Assembly (NCBI GenBank): GCA_031550325.1
Contig: JAVBOR010000032.1
Location: 1-44,625 of the forward strand
Length of the DNA: 44,625 bases
Reading direction: 5' to 3'
Source: JAVBTT01 sp031550325
GTDB lineage: Bacteria; Bacillota; Clostridia; Oscillospirales; UBA929
A program made the translations under genes and the position numbers. The notes under the pieces were generated by a model. The model searched no databases, was not told the origin of the DNA, and saw only the letters and a list, made by a program, of their open reading frames with translations. Positions 42,747-44,625 of this stretch are shown in pieces; the first letter of the stretch is position 1, and each line of letters opens with the position of its first letter.

Positions 42747-42908
42747 ATGCGTGGTAACTCAATGATCAAGGGCGTCGGCGTGGGCCTATTGGCCGGCATT
42801 GTCCTCACCGCGACCGTGATGCCGATGGACCGCAAAAAAATCATGCGTTCCGGCGCGGGCAAAACCATCAAAGCCATTGGTCACGTAATCGAAGGCATGA
42901 CCTTCTGA
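42747..42908 (+). CDS. 53-residue YtxH-like small membrane protein
   Basis: Sequence MRGNSMIKGVGVGLLAGIVLTATVMP followed by DRKKIMRSGAGKTIKAIGHVIEGMTF: one glycine-rich membrane helix, a basic stretch and an amphipathic tail, as in YtxH-like small proteins frequent in Clostridia. AAGGAGG is eleven bases before ATG 42747; the in-frame ATG upstream has no such signal. It diverges from the pyr operon and converges with the RACo-like gene. No function is known. Confidence 0.75.
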   Translation: MRGNSMIKGVGVGLLAGIVLTATVMPMDRKKIMRSGAGKTIKAIGHVIEGMTF

Positions 42909-42916
42909 ACGCTCCG

Positions 42917-42932
42917 GCCGGCGCAAGCCGGC
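42917..42932. terminator. Short GNRA-loop hairpin between convergent genes
   Basis: GCCGGC / GCCGGC stem with loop GCAA, eight bases behind the small-protein stop and directly at the RACo-like stop. There is no U-run, so terminator function is uncertain. Confidence 0.45.
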
Positions 42933-44192
42933 TTACATAGGCTCAAACGCCATCGCGTCAATGTAGCTCTCCTGAAAACGCTCATCTCCCGAAAGCTCCA
43001 CCGCTCTGCAACGCGCCGCCAGCGCCTCCAGGTTATCCCGCTCTCTTTGGGAGAGAAGCGCCAAACACGCGCCCAGCCCGGCGGCATGTCCGGCGGGACG
43101 CACCTCTACGCCCGGCGGCAGTAATCCGATCGCGCGCGCACTGACAATCCGCATGTAAGAGGCAAACCCTCCCGCCAGATAAAGCGCCCCGGGCGCTTGC
43201 GCCGCACCAGCCAGCATGCGCATTCCGGCAGACACGGCGGCCTTGGCAAGCTGCAGCTGGCGCACGTCCTGGGGCAAAAGCTCCACTCCCTCGCAGAGCT
43301 GAAACGGCGCCTTCATGTATCCCGAGCGTTCAATCACACCTCGCCTGAGCAGCTCGGCCGCCAGATCAAGCAGTCCCGACCCGCACACGCCCTGAGGGGC
43401 TTTGCCGCCGATGACCGTGAAGGACAGTGCGTCCCCGTCGGAAAACACATGGCTTATGGCGCCGTCCACAGCGGGCATTCCGCAGGAGATCTCTCCCGCT
43501 TCAAACGCCGGGCCGGCCGCGGTGGCGGCCACTAGAATCTGCTCGCCTGTCCACAGCGCCATCTCTCCGTTCGTGCCCAAGTCAAGATACGCGGCTGCGC
43601 TCTCGCCTGGCCATACGGACAGCAGTCCCGCCGTGACGTCCCCGCCGACATAGGCGCTCGCGCATGGGCAGTAGTAAACCCCGCCCCGCGTCTGCCCAAA
43701 CAGGGTTTCGGGCGCAAACGGAGCGGCAGCCAGCCCGACGGGAGAGAGTCCGGAGTGCAGATGCTGCATCACGGTGTTTCCCGCCACAACCGTGTCGACA
43801 ATCTCGCCCCTGCCGTTCAGGAGCTCTTCGGCCAGCGCGTTAACCTGCCCGACTATGGCCGCTGTCAGATCTTCATGCCCGTGCTCCAAGCAATACAGAA
43901 GTCTTGCCACAACGTCAGCGCCATACGTTCTCTGCGCGTTCGGCGCGCTTAAGACGCCCGCAAGCTCACCCGTGCGCATGGAAAACAAGTAGCACACCAC
44001 AGTCGTCGTGCCGATGTCAACCGCCAGTCCGAACGAGCCTTCCGACCGTCTTCCCGCAGGATCGAAGTCAAACGGGCGCAGAGCGCCGCCCTGCAAAATG
44101 ACAGAGCCGTCCCGCAGGCATTTCCGGCAGCACCGACAGTCCCCCAGGCACAGGCTCACGGCTTTCCTCCCCCAATCCATGCCAATAACCAC
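42933..44192 (-). CDS. RACo-like ASKHA ATPase (DUF4445), without ferredoxin domain
   Basis: A 419-residue protein whose main part matches reductive activators of corrinoid proteins (RACo): LAVDIGTTTVVCYLF (residues 55-69) is the ATP phosphate-1 motif, NAQRTYGADVVARL, VAGNTVMQHL, AYLDLGTNGEMALW and ALYLAGGFASYM follow. Known members have an N-terminal [2Fe-2S] domain; here only about 30 residues precede the linker, holding five Cys (15, 19, 21, 22, 25). The GTG at 44192 has AGGAAG ten bases upstream; ATG 44180 is an alternative. No corrinoid protein or methyltransferase gene is in view, so its partner is unknown. Confidence 0.85.
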   Translation of the reverse strand: MVIGMDWGRKAVSLCLGDCRCCRKCLRDGSVILQGGALRPFDFDPAGRRSEGSFGLAVDIGTTTVVCYLFSMRTGELAGVLSAPNAQRTYGADVVARLLYCLEHGHEDLTAAIVGQVNALAEELLNGRGEIVDTVVAGNTVMQHLHSGLSPVGLAAAPFAPETLFGQTRGGVYYCPCASAYVGGDVTAGLLSVWPGESAAAYLDLGTNGEMALWTGEQILVAATAAGPAFEAGEISCGMPAVDGAISHVFSDGDALSFTVIGGKAPQGVCGSGLLDLAAELLRRGVIERSGYMKAPFQLCEGVELLPQDVRQLQLAKAAVSAGMRMLAGAAQAPGALYLAGGFASYMRIVSARAIGLLPPGVEVRPAGHAAGLGACLALLSQRERDNLEALAARCRAVELSGDERFQESYIDAMAFEPM

Positions 44193-44212
44193 AGCAAAAA
44201 AACTTCCTGCCT

Positions 44213-44218
44213 ATTGTA
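44213..44218 (-). promoter_or_regulatory. Possible extended -10 promoter of the RACo-like gene
   Basis: TGGTACAAT (extended -10, TACAAT at 44218-44213) about 20 bases before the GTG; the matching -35 is weak. The same GTGGTACAATA string is used in the tRNA-Ser promoter. Confidence 0.45.
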
Positions 44219-44264
44219 CCACAATGCATTTGAAAAAGACAGAATAAAAAAACTCAATTCGCAC

Positions 44265-44293
44265 TTGACAAAGCAGGCTGTCTTTAATAGAAT
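44265..44293 (+). promoter_or_regulatory. Promoter of tRNA-Arg
   Basis: -35 TTGACA (44265-44270), 17-base spacer, -10 TAGAAT (44288-44293), 22 bases before the tRNA 5' end. Confidence 0.85.
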
Positions 44294-44315
44294 GTACTGG
44301 CGGTCTCATTGACGT

Positions 44316-44392
<77 letters not shown>

Positions 44393-44394
44393 AA

Positions 44395-44419
44395 AAACCA
44401 CCCAATTTGGGTGGTTTTT
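44395..44419 (+). terminator. Intrinsic terminator of tRNA-Arg
   Basis: ACCACCC / GGGTGGT stem around AATTT, flanked by A- and T-runs, so it ends in TTTTT. It begins just behind the tRNA CCA. Confidence 0.85.
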
Positions 44420-44471
44420 GCATTTTACCATAGCTTTATCGGGAACGTCTCCATAAATGTGTTTCCCCATT

Positions 44472-44508
44472 AGTCGCTGCCCCTACCCCAGGGTAAGGGG
44501 CAGCGACT
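44472..44508. repeat. Strong inverted repeat before the right-edge frame
   Basis: Outer arms AGTCGCTGCCCCT and AGGGGCAGCGACT, inner arms ACCC and GGGT around CA, one bulged A. No T-run on either side. It lies about 20 bases upstream of the GC3-rich reading frame. Confidence 0.7.
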
Positions 44509-44529
44509 GATGTATGGGTGTTTGTGCCC

Positions 44530-44625
44530 ATGGCCACGGGCGGGACGAAGCTGCTCAGCAGGGCGGGCATCGGGAACATCCTCAGGCAGGCCGGCATCGA
44601 GGCCACCGAGGAGCTTCTCAGCGAG
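44530..44625 (+). CDS. Start of an unidentified, strongly GC3-biased reading frame (partial)
   Basis: Thirty-two codons to the window end, reading MATGGTKLLSRAGIGNILRQ and then AGIEATEELLSE. Nearly every third position is G or C, much more extreme than in the neighbouring genes, which argues for real coding DNA of different origin. The frame is open from 44497; GTG 44518 and 44524 are other possible starts, and none has a clear Shine-Dalgarno, so it may be a gene fragment whose 5' part is missing. It sits directly behind tRNA-Arg, a usual integration place. No family recognised. Confidence 0.45.
   Translation, partial: MATGGTKLLSRAGIGNILRQAGIEATEELLSE

Overview
The window looks like a chromosomal segment of an anaerobic, low-GC-phylum (Firmicutes/Clostridia) bacterium with a fairly GC-rich genome. 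Support: a dcw cell-wall/division cluster in clostridial order with a PASTA-tailed SpoVD-type penicillin-binding protein, a DAP-type MurE, a pyrophosphate-type phosphofructokinase, a reverse rubrerythrin behind a PerR-like box, a decayed Tn4451/TnpX-type serine recombinase, and Shine-Dalgarno sequences throughout. Genus cannot be read from the sequence.

Layout. (1) 1-4143, minus strand: a type I restriction-modification operon (small HTH protein, hsdM, hsdS, a DUF559 nuclease-fold protein, hsdR cut by the window edge), with an 85-bp repeat at the hsdS 3' end. (2) 4144-6603: an apparently non-coding 1.0-kb stretch, then a recombinase pseudogene with three lesions; this reads as a decayed mobile island beside tRNA-Ser(GCT). 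(3) 6607-7756: tRNA-Ser and a CorA-type transporter. (4) 8022-20553, minus strand: the dcw cluster mraZ-rsmH-ftsL-spoVD-murE-mraY-ftsW-murG-murA-ftsQ-ftsZ, which lacks murF and murD. It has a promoter with MraZ boxes in front, internal promoters before spoVD and ftsZ, and a long hairpin over the murA ribosome-binding site. (5) 20696-22788, plus strand: PPi-type pfk and a DUF2238 membrane protein, facing reverse rubrerythrin across a hairpin-filled 311-bp gap. (6) 23727-31543, minus strand: mltG, alaS, a HIT protein, comEC (with a degenerate metallo-beta-lactamase motif), holA and a TOPRIM/RNase M5-like protein. (7) 31652-34967: a tiny Cys-tailed membrane peptide facing an operon of a TagA/WecG glycosyltransferase, a DUF2156 protein, an Eis-like GNAT and a DJ-1/PfpI protein. 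(8) 35080-42675, minus strand: a tightly packed operon of DUF1015, pyrC, pyrF, pyrK, pyrD, a phosphatase-GNAT fusion and a YgiQ-type radical SAM protein. (9) 42747-44625: a small membrane protein, a RACo-like ATPase, tRNA-Arg(ACG) with promoter and terminator, and the start of a very GC3-rich reading frame cut by the window end.

The central region makes and polymerises peptidoglycan precursors (MurA, MurE, MraY, MurG, FtsW, SpoVD) and builds the divisome (FtsZ, FtsQ, FtsL). The pyr operon covers pyrimidine synthesis from carbamoyl-aspartate to UMP apart from PyrE and the early enzymes.

The signals I consider most worth a second look are a family of composite hairpins placed directly behind stop codons of unrelated genes (ftsZ, DUF2238, rubrerythrin, mltG, ygiQ), including a ~95-bp dispersed repeat; a hairpin that would sequester the murA Shine-Dalgarno; the ComEC active-site decay; and the repeat-derived C-terminus of HsdS. 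No CRISPR array, rRNA or recognisable classical riboswitch was seen.
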